In this document: piece after piece, positions 1 through 10,805 of the stretch | Layout of the letters: every line of letters starts with the position of its first letter | Numbering within the stretch: position 1 is the stretch's first letter | Assembly: GCA_001839685.1 (NCBI GenBank) | Contig: MLAK01000282.1 | Coordinates: forward strand, 1-37,989 | Source of the DNA: Tritrichomonas foetus | Taxonomy: Eukaryota; Parabasalia; Tritrichomonadida; Tritrichomonadidae | DNA length: 37,989 nucleotides | Direction of reading: 5' to 3' | Translations under genes and position numbers: made by a program | The notes under the pieces: model-generated | Databases searched by the model: none | What the model was told of the DNA's origin: nothing | Seen by the model: the letters and a program-made list of their open reading frames with translations, nothing else

Positions 1-835
1 TATTGCAACTTATTAAACATCTAAAAGCTAAATCAGTCAGTTAATTGCGATGTTCTGGCGAAAAGTTTGGGTTGTTAACAAGGATTTTCGAAAATAAAAA
101 TAGCGCCATTTTTGAATTAATTTAAACGGAAAATATGGGCGGGAAAAAATAATGTAAACTATTCAAAAACACATCACTTCACATATAACAAAACTCATAT
201 GAAAAAAAATCTTGCCAATTTTTCTGGTTTATTTATGAAGGAAGGTTTCATTCGAATATGAAAGATGCATTTACACATCTAATCGAATACAAAAGTATTA
301 TAATGGTTTTCTGAAGCCTTTTCATTCATTAGGATTCACGACATAATGATCGGAAGTTGCGATTCGGAACTCCATCGTTTCCAATACTTGACTTAATATG
401 TTTTCTACAACTAAAAAAATCGCTTTTATGATTTCTTATTATATAATTATATTCGGCCAAATATAATGTGAAAAAGTTGAATGTTAATTGATGAAAATGA
501 TGGCAATCTTACTTAATTATCAAATTATATCTTCATTAATTACGAAAAACGTCCTAAATTAATAGTAATCATTTTGTTAATGCTAACTCGATGTTTTAAA
601 ATGTTGGCAATCACATCCAATGATAAGTCTTTTTAAAAGAATCTTTTATTGCATATTTCACAAAAATTCAAAAGGATATCAGAAATCAAATGAATCATCT
701 TTATTAATATTCAATTGCTATATTTCTTTTGGAAACTTTTTCAAAGTAACGCGATAGAATTTGAAAAGAAATCTTCTGCAATAGATTATGCCATTGTTAA
801 ATAATCACAAACCTATTCTTGGCAACTCACATTGA
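1..835. other. AT-rich intergenic region, left edge
   Basis: No convincing gene is seen. The stretch is AT-rich with frequent stops in all frames. It holds a GGCGGGAAA motif at 138-146 and, at its right end, the initiator-like motif of the first subtilisin gene. It may include the end of a gene lying to the left of the window, but nothing supports this directly. Confidence 0.5.
827..831 (+). promoter_or_regulatory. Initiator-like element (TCACA) before subtilisin copy 1
   Basis: TCACA matches the trichomonad initiator TCA(+1)Y(T/A). Its A (829) lies 7 bases before the ATG at 836, as expected for the very short 5' UTRs of trichomonads. The second subtilisin gene has a closely similar AACTCA(C/T)A context at the same place. 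Motif is short, so chance matches are possible. Confidence 0.5.
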
Positions 836-3102
836 ATGATTTTCTTTCTTTTCACTCCGCTTTTCTTTGCTTTAAGCGAAACAAGAACGATTTATTTTGG
901 AACCTCTCGTGGTAATAAACGTGTCGATTTCAGCGATTTACCAAAACAAAACGGTAAAAATTTATTGAATGATTTTTCAGCCTGGTATTACGTTCATCTT
1001 GATTCAAAAACTGTTAACTTTGAAAGTGTTTCTCAAAAATTCCAAAATTTGTTTTTAGAAAAAAATATGATATCAAAGAATATTTATCAACTTTACCTTT
1101 CTCAGAAGCAAATCCGCGAGCTTGCAGAAAATGGAATTTTAGATATTCAGGAATTATCATCAAGCGATAAAGTTTATGTTGATATAGATTCGCAATATCA
1201 TACTGTTGGAGTTCACGATAGCTACCAATTGGAAGAAAATCCACATCTATACAAAGTTATCTCAAAAAGTGCACCAGGATATTATGTTGTTGAGCTTTCC
1301 CAAAATCATAAAAATGATGCCATTTCATTCCTCTCAAATTTGAAGGGAGTTAATCTTTTGACCAATTATGTTGAAAAAGCTCCCATCAATAACTATGCTG
1401 CTGGATTCACACAAAACAACGATCAACCGCTCAGCTCTGACAAGCAAAGCATTCCACGCTATCTTGAAGGCAAAGGAATTTCTGGAAAGGGACAAGTTGT
1501 TACAGTTTTTGACACACCAATTGATGTCTTCCACGCAGATTTTTATGATGAAAAGAAAGAAGTCGCTTTTAACACAGTTGACAACGACCACCGAAAAATT
1601 GTATACTATGGATACAAAGGTGGAATAGAAGAACTAAAAACGAAATCCAAGATAACGAGCATGGTACCCATGTTGCTGGAATTGTAGCCGGAAAAAGTGC
1701 TTGCTCCGACAATTTATTTAATAAATATGATGGAGTTGCCCCAGAAGCCAAAATTGCTTATGCTGGAAACATCAAAACTTATGATGGGCCTCAGAATATC
1801 ACAACAATCATGAACAATGTTGGTTCAAAGATTTCTACAAACAGCTGGGGAGGTATTGAAAGAGATCCAACACTTTTACAGGCTTGGGGATCACTCGCTT
1901 ATGATAATCCAGACAAACTTTTCGTTTTTGGTGCTGGAAACAATGGTGAAAAAAGTTCTTCATTTTCGATTCTTGATCCAGGAACATCAAAAAATGTTTT
2001 ATCTGTTGGTGCACTTGATTCACTTTATGACACACCAAAAAGATACATCTTGACTGGATCAGGACAAACAATCCAACTTGAATCACTTGTACCACTTGTT
2101 TTCTCTGATGAAGGTGTTCTTGGTGTTAATATAGTTGTTGGAAATGGTGATGATGATGCTGTTGATATTTGTAATATTATGGCCAATAAGACAAAGACTG
2201 GCATTGCTTATACATCAAATCAAACTGCTCTCATTGAAAAACTTAAGAAATGTCAATCAAAGGAATATAAAGCACTTTTTATGACCTATGATGCAACCGT
2301 TCTTCAACTTGTCGGCAAAAGTGTTCAATTACAACTTGATTCTACTTTGAATACATCTAAATTCTACAATGTTGCTTCTTATTCATCAGTTGGTCCAGCA
2401 TTTTCTGGTATACTCAAACCAGAAATCCTCGCACCAGGCACAAGAATCATCAGTGCTAATTCAAAGAGCAAAAAGTATCAAACAGGTAACTTTGGATGCA
2501 GTCAAGATGATTATGCTTATATTGTGCTTGAAGGAACAAGTATGGCAACACCAAATGCTGCTGGTGCAGCTGTTTTAGTTCGTCAATACTTTACTGATCG
2601 TAAATGGATGGATACACCACGTGAACTTGATGGGAAAACACTTCGTGCTTTACTTATTGCATCTGCTTCTAATAAGAGACTTCTTGGTAATAATAATGTG
2701 ATTGACAGAAGGACTGGATTTGGTGCAATTGATTTATCCAAAGTTTTATCATTTGATGCTTCAGATTCTGGCATTTCAATTTCTAAAAGTGATTCACAAA
2801 TTCCAAGTCAGAGCCATTATTCAGCCCAAATTATAGCTTCGAAGACTTTCAAGTCAAGAAGACTTAGCTTTGTTTTAACCTATTTAGATCCAGAAACATC
2901 TGTAGATTCAGTCATTCCAATCTATAATGACCTCGATTTGGTTGTTACATCACCATCTGGTAAGCGTTACATTGGAAACAATAATGATATATATGGAAAC
3001 AATACTGACGCTTACCATTTCTCAACATCAGAAAAGATTGTCCTTGAAGATGATCTTTTCGAAGATGGCCAATGTGCTTGCCACATATCATTTCACTTTT
3101 AA
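836..3102 (+). pseudogene. Subtilisin-like serine protease (S8), frameshifted and C-terminally truncated copy
   Basis: First of two tandem S8 protease genes. Residues 1-14 look like a signal peptide; an N-terminal prodomain-like region follows. The catalytic Asp (D226, in DTPID) lies in the first frame, which runs 836-1687. The His motif (HGTHVAG) at about 1660, the NNG oxyanion region and the Ser motif (GTSMATP, Ser codon at 2539) lie in another frame that is open until 3102. The switch falls at or near an A5 run at 1636-1640 and equals loss of one base compared with the twin at 3121. The C-terminus stops soon after an EDG motif and lacks the EGF-like region, membrane anchor and tail of the twin. 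The conserved catalytic motifs suggest recent decay, or a sequencing error for the frameshift. The missing anchor would make any product secreted or non-functional. Confidence 0.85.
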
Positions 3103-3111
3103 GGAATAAAC

Positions 3112-3116
3112 TCATA
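3112..3116 (+). promoter_or_regulatory. Initiator-like element (TCATA) before subtilisin copy 2
   Basis: TCATA matches TCA(+1)Y(T/A); the A at 3114 is 7 bases before the ATG at 3121, the same distance as in copy 1. Only 18 bases separate the stop of copy 1 from this ATG, so any promoter of copy 2 must lie mostly inside the end of copy 1. Confidence 0.45.
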
Positions 3117-3120
3117 ATAC

Positions 3121-6100
3121 ATGTTCCTAATTTGTTTATTGACATATTTCGATGTGAATGGATTGTTGAATTCAAATCAAAATGATTTTGGTTTCGCAAC
3201 AATGAGAGGAAACAAAAGAATCAATTTCAATAATGAAAAACTTTTGTTTCGCAGATTCAAACAGATGAATAAAGAGAAACAAAGAAGTCAACTGAAAAGA
3301 GAGACAGACGTTGAAGTAGGAAGAGAAGACATATCAGAAAGAGAATGGTGTTATGTGAAATTTAATGAAAGTCTAAAAAACAAAGAAAAGCATGAAATTC
3401 TTTCCAAAATCAATATAAAAGCTGATTCACTTAATTTGTTAACGAATTCTGTTTATCAACTATATTTAACACATAAACAAATTGACTATTTAATTGAAAA
3501 TAATGTTTTAATTCATCTATTTCAACCAGAAGATAAAATTTCGATTCGCAGATTTTCAAACGAGAAAGGTGATCGTAACATTCAAGCTCGTCAATATAAT
3601 CATAATGAACATTACAAATATTCTATCATTGTTCATGAAACATATACTCTTCCAACAAATGAAAATCTTTATCAAATTTTAGCAAGAAATTCTAAAACAT
3701 CCTATATTGTATCTATTTCATTAGATAAAATTAAAGAATCAATTATTTTCCTTTCCAAACTCACTGGTGTTTCTTTAATATTTGACCATGTTGAATTAAC
3801 TGCATCAAATCAATTTGGAGCAGGATTTTCTCAAAAAAATGATCAACCTATTCATATTGAAAAACAACAGATTCCAAGATATATCAACGATCATGGAATC
3901 ACTGGAAAGAACGAAGTTATTACAATAATAGATACTTTGATAGATTTTCATCATTCGCATTTTTATGATGAAAAAATGAATGTCACTTTCAATACATTGA
4001 TGCCTGATCATCGTAAAATGATTTATTATAAATATGATGGAACACACAAGGAATATTCTCAAAATCTTGAATCTAATGAGCATGGTACACATGTTGCAGG
4101 TATAGCAGCAGGTAAAAATGCTTGTCCTGATGAAAAGCTGCAAATCTTAAATGGTAATGCGCCAGATGCCAAAATTGCATATGCTGGTCATTATAATGAC
4201 TATGATATAATGGAAAATCTCCAAAAAATAATGGATTTAACAAACTCTAAAATATCATCAAATAGTTGGGGAACAGTAGGTACTTCTGTGGTAGTTGCAT
4301 ATGATTTTAATCAATTCACAAATAAAAATCAAGATAAGATATTTATTGCTAGTGCAGCAAATAATGGAAGAAAATATGATAATTTTTGTGTTAGTGATCC
4401 TGGAGGCTCCAAAAATGTTCTTACAATTGGAGCATTACAATCTCTTTTTTCAAAAGAAAACACATATTCAATGAGATTAGCAGACAACCATTCACATATA
4501 ATATCTCTGATGTCTGTCAGTGGATATATTCGGTCATTCAAAGGTAATATCAATGAACTGACACCCATTGATACAGAAAAAGATACTGATTTTTGTCATA
4601 TTATTAATTTAGACACTGATGTAATTCTTTATTCAAATAATATGAGCAAAACATACAATGATCTCCGAATGAAATGCTTACCCAACAAAGATAGGGATTT
4701 CGCGTCAATTTTTATTACCCGGAAAAGTGATATTCTCCCATTTTTGAATCAAAATGTGGAATTATATCACGATACTATTATAAATATCCAATATTTCTAT
4801 ATGAAGGCAGATTATTCGTCAACTGGACCAACAATAAAAGGAATTGTGAAACCTGATGTCATGACTCCTGGCACTGCAATATATAGTGCAAAGTCCATTT
4901 CGAAAAGTTTGAAAGATCATGGGTGTGATATTCATAAAGATTATATATACATGGGTGGAACTAGTATGGCAACACCGAATGCAGCTGGTGCAGCTGCATT
5001 AATAAGGCAATATTTTGTAGAAGGAAATTGGCTAAATACAAAGATATCACTAAATGGTATTCAATTACGAGGATTAATGATTTCATCATCATCTAATTTC
5101 AAAATGCAAGATGTTTCAGATGAAGAACAAATTGTAAATTATCGAACAGGTTTTGGAGCTATTGATTTATCTACAATTTTATCATTTAATAATAAAGAAT
5201 TTGGTGTTGCGATGACCAAAACAGAAGGAAATAAAATTGAAAGTCAATCACATTATCGAACGAAGATAAAAATTACAAAATCGAAATATTCAATGAAAAG
5301 ATTAAGTTTCGTTTTAACTTATCTAGATCTAGAAACAAATTATGATTCAATTATTCCATTATTAAATGATCTTGATTTAGTTGTGATTTCACCAAGTGGA
5401 AAAAGATATCTTGGAAATGATAATAATTATAAGAAACAAGATTTACATAATAAAGCCGCATCTTATTTATCAACAAATGAACGTGTTTTACTCTCAAATG
5501 AGGAAATTGAAGATGGTGAATACATTATTGATATTTATTCAAATGAATTATTTAATGACGAATCTATTGATTTTTCATTAATAGTGGTTGGTCCAGTTGA
5601 TGACCAATATATTGAATTCAACCCAACTCAAGAATGTGATTGTTATCTTTCCGATAATCATTCAATTGATAGTTCGAGTGATGGCCATTGTAAATGTGAT
5701 AAAAATCACATTGGAAATCATTGCCAGATCGAAATTTCAGAAATTGAAAACAAAGTTGACACGAAGTTCAACATTACTGTTGGTGCCTCAGAAATAAAAT
5801 ATTTTTATTTAAATAATGGTAAAATTGGAACAATTTATGTAACAAGAGAACATAATATGAGTGAATACGCTTCTATTTGGGTTGGAAAAGAATGCTCACA
5901 ACATTTGAGTACCTTTGAACGAAATAATTGGATAAAATCCGATGACTTTTCTATTAATATAGGATACGATTCACCAGTTTGTGTTGCCTTATTTAATAAC
6001 TATCCAAGTCAACAAACATTTGAACTTTTGGTTTCTGAAGAATACCACAATGAAAGTGCCCTTTTAATAGGTATTATTATTGGATTAGTCGTGGTTATCG

Positions 6101-6267
6101 TCGCAATCATTCTTTCCATCTGGCTATGCTGCGCCTTCTGTAGTTGTTGTGTTGATATCAGTGAAACAATTTGTTGTGGAATTTGCGCTTGTTGCCATAG
6201 AAGGAGAAATAACGCTAACAGTGCTTCAGCAAGTAACCAAATATGTCAGGTTTCAATTCAAACATAA
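3121..6267 (+). CDS. Membrane-anchored subtilisin-like serine protease (S8 family)
   Basis: Predicted cell-surface endopeptidase of 1048 residues. A short hydrophobic N-terminus acts as a likely signal peptide, followed by a prodomain-like region to about residue 240. The catalytic triad is complete: D271 (in DTLID), H321 (HGTHVAG) and S615 (GTSMATP), with oxyanion Asn near 414 (SAANNG). A beta-sandwich-type region follows (about 690-830), then a Cys-rich EGF-like stretch (about 839-868), a membrane helix (about 982-1005) and a short cytoplasmic tail packed with Cys, a probable palmitoylation site. The stop codon lies in TAAA, a trichomonad poly(A) signal. It is about 18 bases downstream of its broken twin, clearly a tandem duplicate. 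Trichomonads carry a family of such proteases; the substrate cannot be told from sequence. Confidence 0.93.
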   Translation: MFLICLLTYFDVNGLLNSNQNDFGFATMRGNKRINFNNEKLLFRRFKQMNKEKQRSQLKRETDVEVGREDISEREWCYVKFNESLKNKEKHEILSKINIKADSLNLLTNSVYQLYLTHKQIDYLIENNVLIHLFQPEDKISIRRFSNEKGDRNIQARQYNHNEHYKYSIIVHETYTLPTNENLYQILARNSKTSYIVSISLDKIKESIIFLSKLTGVSLIFDHVELTASNQFGAGFSQKNDQPIHIEKQQIPRYINDHGITGKNEVITIIDTLIDFHHSHFYDEKMNVTFNTLMPDHRKMIYYKYDGTHKEYSQNLESNEHGTHVAGIAAGKNACPDEKLQILNGNAPDAKIAYAGHYNDYDIMENLQKIMDLTNSKISSNSWGTVGTSVVVAYDFNQFTNKNQDKIFIASAANNGRKYDNFCVSDPGGSKNVLTIGALQSLFSKENTYSMRLADNHSHIISLMSVSGYIRSFKGNINELTPIDTEKDTDFCHIINLDTDVILYSNNMSKTYNDLRMKCLPNKDRDFASIFITRKSDILPFLNQNVELYHDTIINIQYFYMKADYSSTGPTIKGIVKPDVMTPGTAIYSAKSISKSLKDHGCDIHKDYIYMGGTSMATPNAAGAAALIRQYFVEGNWLNTKISLNGIQLRGLMISSSSNFKMQDVSDEEQIVNYRTGFGAIDLSTILSFNNKEFGVAMTKTEGNKIESQSHYRTKIKITKSKYSMKRLSFVLTYLDLETNYDSIIPLLNDLDLVVISPSGKRYLGNDNNYKKQDLHNKAASYLSTNERVLLSNEEIEDGEYIIDIYSNELFNDESIDFSLIVVGPVDDQYIEFNPTQECDCYLSDNHSIDSSSDGHCKCDKNHIGNHCQIEISEIENKVDTKFNITVGASEIKYFYLNNGKIGTIYVTREHNMSEYASIWVGKECSQHLSTFERNNWIKSDDFSINIGYDSPVCVALFNNYPSQQTFELLVSEEYHNESALLIGIIIGLVVVIVAIILSIWLCCAFCSCCVDISETICCGICACCHRRRNNANSASASNQICQVSIQT

Positions 6268-7356
6268 ATCAATAAAGACTATTTATTATTATTATTATTA
6301 TAAAGAATATATATTCTGTTTTCTTTTATTCACAATATTCATTCCTTGATTATTTACAATCCTATTAATAGAGATGTATAACAGTAGAAATGATTTCTAT
6401 AACATTATTATCGTAAAAACTTTATATGAATGTTTATCGTTATTCAACTTTGGTTTATTTCTTCAAAATGATACATTTTCAGCTTTTGTTGATTTCTGAA
6501 ATAAAGAGAGTTAAAAAAAGAAATATTCCAGAAAATTACTTGACGTTGAAATCCTTATAATTATAAATCCCAGTAATGTAGAAACGACTAGTCGAAAATA
6601 AAATTTAACGAGATAACTTTTTCTTTTCTTCTCAAAAAATGAAAACTTGAGTTTCTTCATAATTGTTTATATATTTTCTCTAATATTATAATATCAAATA
6701 TATTTTTCTATGTATAATTATATATATCATTTGTAATTGAGAATTTCAGTATAGTATCAAAATAAACCGAATTTAGTACATCAGGAATTGATACAATTTG
6801 AATTTTCACAATTTTGATATATCAAACTCTTTGAAAAAGCTTATCCAAATAATTTTGAGATATCTCATCAGTAATCTGTTCATTTCTGTCAAACGTAAAT
6901 TATTCATTTAAAATTATTGATTTATCATCTTTTATAAAAATAAAAACTATCGAAAATCATTTTCTTGAGAAAGAAGTTTTCACCATTTAACTGTCGAAGA
7001 AGGACAATAAATAATTGTAAAGTATTCAATAATATGAGTATTTTCTTTCGTTTCTCTCTCTAGAAATTAAGAAAACGTACTTCTATTTTTTATTCTTAAG
7101 AATATTAAATAATTCAATGACAAATATAAACTTTTTTGAAGAAAGATAATTATTTTTCTTTTCTATCAAACTCAAACGAATTTTTCTGTGTATTTTTTCA
7201 GCATACACATTCAATTAGTATACATATTTGAAAAGAATTCAATAGAAATACAAATATCCGATCAAATATCACAGAATCTCTTTTATCAAAAATTCAAATA
7301 TTATTTGTGTGGTAAATTAAAAGTCAATTTTCAATAGAATTCTCATCGAGAAAAAA
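6268..7356. other. AT-rich intergenic region
   Basis: About 1.1 kb with no supportable gene. It begins with a TTATTATTATTATTATA microsatellite-like tract just after the protease stop and continues as low-complexity A/T sequence. A near-match to the initiator (TCATC, 7343-7347) lies 10 bases before the flippase ATG. Confidence 0.6.
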
Positions 7357-10300
7357 ATGCAATCTTCTTCTTCTTCATCTTCTCTCATTGAGACCTCGCT
7401 TTCTTCAGACGATACCACTCGAACTCCTAAAACAGATTTATCGACCAATTCCTCCTCCAATTCTTCATCGTCTTCCTCGAACGTAGTCAATCTTGATGCC
7501 AAAGATGCATCAATTGGAATCGATCCGTGGGCATCAATCGAAATCTTTGGTGAGAACAAATCCTATCCAGGTCAGAAAAACAACCTCGTTAAAACAAATC
7601 GATATAATTTGATCACGTTTCTTCCATTGACATTATTTGAAAATTTTCGAAATCTTGCAAATATATTTTTCTTAACATCAGTTATCATTTCTTTCCTTCC
7701 GTATTCCCCAGTTTCAGCAATTTTCGTTTTGGTCCCATTGCTTTTCGTTCTGTCAGTTTCGATTATCAAAGCGGGTGTTGAAGACTTAATCAAGCATCAC
7801 GAAGACAAAAAGTGGAACAGCCAGCCATGCAAAGTATTCCGCAACAAGCAATGGACGACCGTTACCTCTGACAAACTCAAAGTTGGAGATATTCTCATGG
7901 TCGAAAAAGATGAAATGATTCCGGCCGATTTACTCTACTTAACGTCTTCACAAGATGACAATCTCGCATATTACAGTGAAACGAGTTTGAATGGTGAATC
8001 TGCAGTCAAAACAATGAATTGTTATTCGCATTTCAAAGGAAAGGATCCAATCAAAGAATTTTCTCGTCACAAATACTACCTTGATGTATCTGAGCCAGAT
8101 AGGGACCTCACACGATACGACATGAGACTCAGAAGACCCCAGGATCACACTTTTTGGGCGGTTTCTATCAAAAATGTACTTTTGAGAGGAGTCATGACTC
8201 ACTACACACAAAATATTGTCGGCATCGTAATTCGTACTGGACATGATACAAAAATCATGAAAAACATGAAGCATCCACCCGCAAAAATGACTTCTTTCGA
8301 TCGTGGTTTGAATAGAATGATTATTGCACTTTTTATTATTTTCGTGATTTTGGTGACCCTTTCAACTGGAATTGCATTAATCATTGAAAAGAAAACTGAT
8401 TTTACTCTTGTTTTAGATACAATTCCAAGTGTTGGTCAGAATTTTGGTGAATATTTCATGCAATATTTCATTATTTATTCTTACTTTATTCCAATATCAA
8501 TGATGGTCACAATTGAACTCATTCGTCTTTTCTTTAAGATTTTGATGAGCTATGATGCTGAAATGTTTGATCCTGAGTTTGGTCATGCCATTGAAAATAA
8601 CTCTAACCAAATTGGACAACTTGGAATCGTAACGCACGTATTAAGTGACAAAACTGGTACTTTAACAGAGAATTTAATGGAGCTTCAGAAATTGAGTTTT
8701 AATGGAAATGATTATAATGCTGAAACTTTTCAACTTGATTTTAAAGATAAAGCTGCTATGAACTTCCTGAAATCTATGGCTCTTTGTAACAATGTGATAG
8801 TTCACAATTCACCTTCAGGCAAAATTGAATATAATGCAGATTCACCTGATGAAGCTGCTTTTGTAGATTTTGCTGCAAAACACAATGTCAGGCTGATTGC
8901 ACGAGATTTGAATACAATGACAGTTGAAATTGATGGTGTCAAAAAGGTGTTTAATATTCTTGCACAACTTCCTTTCAATTCTGATAGAAAGAGAATGTCT
9001 ATTCTTATTCAAGAAGAAGGTACTAATGATCAAGCAATTTTATTCACCAAAGGTGCAGATAACATTATGCAAAACTTAACTATAGATTATAATAAAACAA
9101 ATCTTGTTAATGAATATGCTATTTCTGGTCTTCGAACATTGGTTTTCGCTTATAAAGAAATGAAAGATGAAGAGCTTGAACAATGGCTTCGAACCTATCA
9201 TGAAGCTGAATCTTCAATTGAAGATCGTGATAAAAAAGTTGCAGAAGCTGCAAAAGAAGTAGAATGCGATTTATCTGTCATTGGTGTAACTGGTGTTGAA
9301 GATAAACTTCAAGAAGGTGTTCCAGACACTATTTACTGGCTTAGAAAAGCAGATTTAAAGATTTGGGTTTTAACAGGAGATAAACTTGAAACAGCTGTTG
9401 CTATTGGAAGAACAACAAAAGTTATTCTCCCTGATTCTGATGTCATCATCATTGGTACTGAAAGTCACGAAGAAGTTGGACATTTGTTGGAAAGTGCCCA
9501 AAGAGAAATTGATGAAATGACTAATCCAGTTTTAATTGTAAGTGGAAATGCTGTAGAAATGTGTTTGAAAGATGAATATTTGAAACAATTCATGGACCTT
9601 GCAGATAAATCTTCTGCTGTGATTCTTTCACGTGTTTCTCCATTCATGAAAGCCCAAGTTACAGCTGCAGTGAAAGCAAGAAAAGATTGTTTCACTTTGG
9701 CCATTGGTGATGGTGCAAATGACGTTGGAATGATTCAAATTTCAGATGTTGGCGTTGGCGTTTTTGGTCGTGAAGGGAGCCAAGCTGCTCAAGCAGCAGA
9801 TTTCTCTCTTCCACGATTTAGACATCTCAAAAGACTTATGGGTGTTCATGGACATTGGTCTTATTATCGTTTCTCAAATGTTGCTTTGTTCATGCTTTAT
9901 AAATGCTTTGTTTTCACCTTTGCTCAAGTTTGGTGGACAATTTATAATTTATCAACTCCACAATCGTATTATATTGATTTCTATCTTTCATTATTTAACT
10001 TAATTTTCACAGTTCTTCCACCCGCAATCATTGGTGTAACTGAACAAGATTTACCACAAGAAGTCCTTCTTGAACATCCTGAATTGTATAAAGATCCATT
10101 CGATGTAATGAAATTCAAAGATCAAGTTTGGTATTTCATTCTTGCTTTATATCAAAGTGTTGTTGTATTCTATGGAATTATTCTTGTAATGGGTGATACA
10201 GAGAGCCTTAAAGCAAATGGTTTATTCACATACATTGCTGTTTGTTATACCGTTGTGATTCAAGCCATACTTTGGACGAAATACCACAATATCTTCAACT

Positions 10301-10611
10301 GGATTTTGTATCCGTTTAACCTGGTTTTGATTTTATTAATTGCTGTTGTCAATCTTTGGACTGCTAATATTGATTATAAGCATATTGTTGAATCATCAAT
10401 GTCGAAAGGGAAATGCTGGTTTGCACTTATAGGAACAGTAATTGCAGCACTCCTTCCATCAATTATTGCAGATGGAATTGCTAAACGCTTCTTCCCAACA
10501 AAGAAAAGAATTTATTGTGAAAGATACTATTTGCAGAAAAAAAGTGGATATGTACCAGATTATGAAGCCGAAGTCGAACCGGACTATACCCTTAATTCCT
10601 TAGACTTGTAA
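7357..10611 (+). CDS. P4-type ATPase, phospholipid flippase
   Basis: 1084-residue P-type ATPase of subfamily P4, which moves phospholipids from the outer to the cytoplasmic leaflet, usually with a CDC50 partner (none is seen here). After a Ser-rich N-terminus come the typical P4 entry (about 60-110, with TFLPLTLFENF and two membrane helices), the actuator domain, the M4 motif PISM (about 379), the phosphorylation site DKTGTLT with D431, the nucleotide-binding domain, TGDKLETA (about 673), the hinge DGANDVGM (D785) and about six C-terminal helices with a short acidic tail. The actuator loop reads NGES at 212-215 where most P4 members have DGET; the Glu is kept. Length is normal. The stop codon forms TAAA. 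It converges on the BEACH gene. Confidence 0.96.
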   Translation: MQSSSSSSSLIETSLSSDDTTRTPKTDLSTNSSSNSSSSSSNVVNLDAKDASIGIDPWASIEIFGENKSYPGQKNNLVKTNRYNLITFLPLTLFENFRNLANIFFLTSVIISFLPYSPVSAIFVLVPLLFVLSVSIIKAGVEDLIKHHEDKKWNSQPCKVFRNKQWTTVTSDKLKVGDILMVEKDEMIPADLLYLTSSQDDNLAYYSETSLNGESAVKTMNCYSHFKGKDPIKEFSRHKYYLDVSEPDRDLTRYDMRLRRPQDHTFWAVSIKNVLLRGVMTHYTQNIVGIVIRTGHDTKIMKNMKHPPAKMTSFDRGLNRMIIALFIIFVILVTLSTGIALIIEKKTDFTLVLDTIPSVGQNFGEYFMQYFIIYSYFIPISMMVTIELIRLFFKILMSYDAEMFDPEFGHAIENNSNQIGQLGIVTHVLSDKTGTLTENLMELQKLSFNGNDYNAETFQLDFKDKAAMNFLKSMALCNNVIVHNSPSGKIEYNADSPDEAAFVDFAAKHNVRLIARDLNTMTVEIDGVKKVFNILAQLPFNSDRKRMSILIQEEGTNDQAILFTKGADNIMQNLTIDYNKTNLVNEYAISGLRTLVFAYKEMKDEELEQWLRTYHEAESSIEDRDKKVAEAAKEVECDLSVIGVTGVEDKLQEGVPDTIYWLRKADLKIWVLTGDKLETAVAIGRTTKVILPDSDVIIIGTESHEEVGHLLESAQREIDEMTNPVLIVSGNAVEMCLKDEYLKQFMDLADKSSAVILSRVSPFMKAQVTAAVKARKDCFTLAIGDGANDVGMIQISDVGVGVFGREGSQAAQAADFSLPRFRHLKRLMGVHGHWSYYRFSNVALFMLYKCFVFTFAQVWWTIYNLSTPQSYYIDFYLSLFNLIFTVLPPAIIGVTEQDLPQEVLLEHPELYKDPFDVMKFKDQVWYFILALYQSVVVFYGIILVMGDTESLKANGLFTYIAVCYTVVIQAILWTKYHNIFNWILYPFNLVLILLIAVVNLWTANIDYKHIVESSMSKGKCWFALIGTVIAALLPSIIADGIAKRFFPTKKRIYCERYYLQKKSGYVPDYEAEVEPDYTLNSLDL

Positions 10612-10805
10612 ATTATTATTATTATTATATTATATACTAAAATCTTTTATCCGTTTCATCTTTCCTCTTCTTTTTTCGATTCTAAAGAATAATAATGCTA
10701 GAAAGAATAATGATGCTGGAAAGAAATTAAGTAAAGATAGAATAATAATTGACAATAAATTTTATTAAAAACAATAATTATTATATTTTCCCGCCAGTTG
10801 CTACT

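Noticed and set aside
10787..10795. TTTTCCCGCC as a promoter element of a neighbouring gene
   Set aside because: It lies between the stop codons of two convergent genes, so it is not upstream of either.
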